Source of the DNA: Salaquimonas pukyongi
GTDB taxonomy: Bacteria > Pseudomonadota > Alphaproteobacteria > Rhizobiales > Rhizobiaceae
NCBI RefSeq assembly: GCF_001953055.1
Contig: NZ_CP019044.1
Span: 2,294,001-2,358,000, forward strand
Reading direction: 5' to 3'
DNA length: 64,000 nt
The notes under the pieces are model-generated. The model made no database searches and had not been told where the DNA came from. It saw only the letters and a list, made by a program, of their open reading frames with translations. Below, piece after piece: positions 63,650 through 64,000 of the stretch. A program made the translations under genes and the position numbers. How positions within the stretch are numbered: the first letter of the stretch is position 1; each line of letters opens with the position of its first letter.

Positions 63650-64000
63650 TCAGGCATACTCCGACAAACTGATTTCAAAGCCGGTAAATTGCGCCGGCTT
63701 GAGCAAAGCGGTTTTGTCCAGGGTTTCGACCTTGCGGTAACCATCCCCGGTTGGTTCCAGATGGCGCGTCACCGTCATCGCCTCAACGTCGATTACCCAC
63801 AACTCCGCAATGGCAAACTCCGCATATAGCTGCGCCTTGCGGCCCAGATCGTAGGAAAGCGGCAAGGCAGCGATCTCGATCGCCAGAAGGCAGGTCTGCG
63901 GGGACAGGTTCTCCACCCCGCTTTTGCGTGGATAGACAACAAAATCCGGCTCGATGAAGGTGTGGTCGGAAAGATAGAAGGTGGTTTCCGGAATGGTTTG
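63650..64000 (-). CDS. Uma2-family endonuclease-like protein, N-terminus outside window
   Basis: The frame is open from the window edge to the stop at 63650. It reads IEPDFVVYPR, LLAIEIAALPLSYDLGRKAQ and LYAEFAIAELWVIDVE, the core of Uma2/DUF820 proteins with a PD-(D/E)XK nuclease-like fold. In place of the usual E-x-S motif it has EIAALPLSYDLGRK. The first part of the protein is missing. The function of this family is unproven. The stop is three bases upstream of hlyU. Confidence 0.85.
   Translation of the reverse strand, partial: QTIPETTFYLSDHTFIEPDFVVYPRKSGVENLSPQTCLLAIEIAALPLSYDLGRKAQLYAEFAIAELWVIDVEAMTVTRHLEPTGDGYRKVETLDKTALLKPAQFTGFEISLSEYA

Noticed and set aside
1-64000. CRISPR arrays
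   Set aside because: No series of short direct repeats with regular unique spacers was seen; the only repeat family is the dispersed palindromic one.

Overview
This window looks like chromosome from an alphaproteobacterium, most likely Hyphomicrobiales/Rhizobiales. The grounds are a complete clade I nos (nitrous oxide reductase) cluster with NnrS and a Crp/Fnr regulator, a TamA/TamB pair, HlyU, YjbQ and DUF1185-type proteins, GC-rich coding sequence, and intergenic mosaic palindromes that resemble the RIME-type elements of rhizobia. The assignment rests on gene content recognised by eye; no database search was run.

Layout. 1-3.9 kb: a type I secretion operon (ABC transporter cut by the window edge, HlyD adaptor, TolC-like channel). 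4.1-9.8 kb: a leftward catabolic operon (aldehyde dehydrogenase, LLM flavin oxidoreductase, flavin reductase, alpha/beta hydrolase, DUF1185 'amino acid synthesis' protein) with a divergent LysR gene. The flavin reductase and LysR genes each carry an apparent one-base deletion. 9.9-16.1 kb: tamB-tamA. 16.4-28.3 kb: 5-formyl-THF cyclo-ligase, DUF1858 protein, Crp/Fnr regulator, NnrS and nosRZDFYLX, with two Nnr-like operator candidates. 28.4-32.4 kb: a stretch of broken genes (truncated FAD oxidoreductase, 5' fragment, DegT with internal deletions, GcvT-domain remnant, orphan tail) around two intact genes, an Asp/Glu racemase and a CuyA/D-cysteine desulfhydrase-like lyase. 32.4-34.6 kb: two small secreted proteins, one built of Cys-containing repeats, and a LuxR solo. 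35-39.6 kb: an AlkB-like membrane hydroxylase, a condensation-type acyltransferase and an MmpL/RND-like exporter. 39.9-41.5 kb: Na/phosphate symporter. 41.9-47.9 kb: a putative 2-aminoethylphosphonate-type ABC transporter, divergent from an inositol-monophosphatase-family enzyme and a DeoR regulator. 47.9-49.1 kb: a decayed IS481-family element. 49.1-55.2 kb: an RpiR regulator divergent from potDABC plus a P1 (DmpA-like) peptidase, visibly lower in GC than the rest, ending at a CAU-anticodon tRNA. 55.9-64 kb: housekeeping and stress genes (SIMPL, exonuclease-CBS-nucleotidyltransferase fusion, diheme cytochrome, PPK2, DksA-like, YjbQ, HlyU, Uma2).

The most distinctive signal is a family of four intergenic palindromic repeats (R1-R4). 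They are built from two hairpin modules, A and B, used singly (about 165 bp) or joined (about 310 bp). Their terminal TAG is the stop codon of the neighbouring gene in three copies. In the fourth it evidently was the stop before an IS481-family element inserted into that very CTAG. The tandem-repeat secreted proteins, the MmpL-acyltransferase-hydroxylase locus, the pot-peptidase operon and a 110-nt hairpin whose arms carry Shine-Dalgarno and anti-Shine-Dalgarno sequence are further points of interest.
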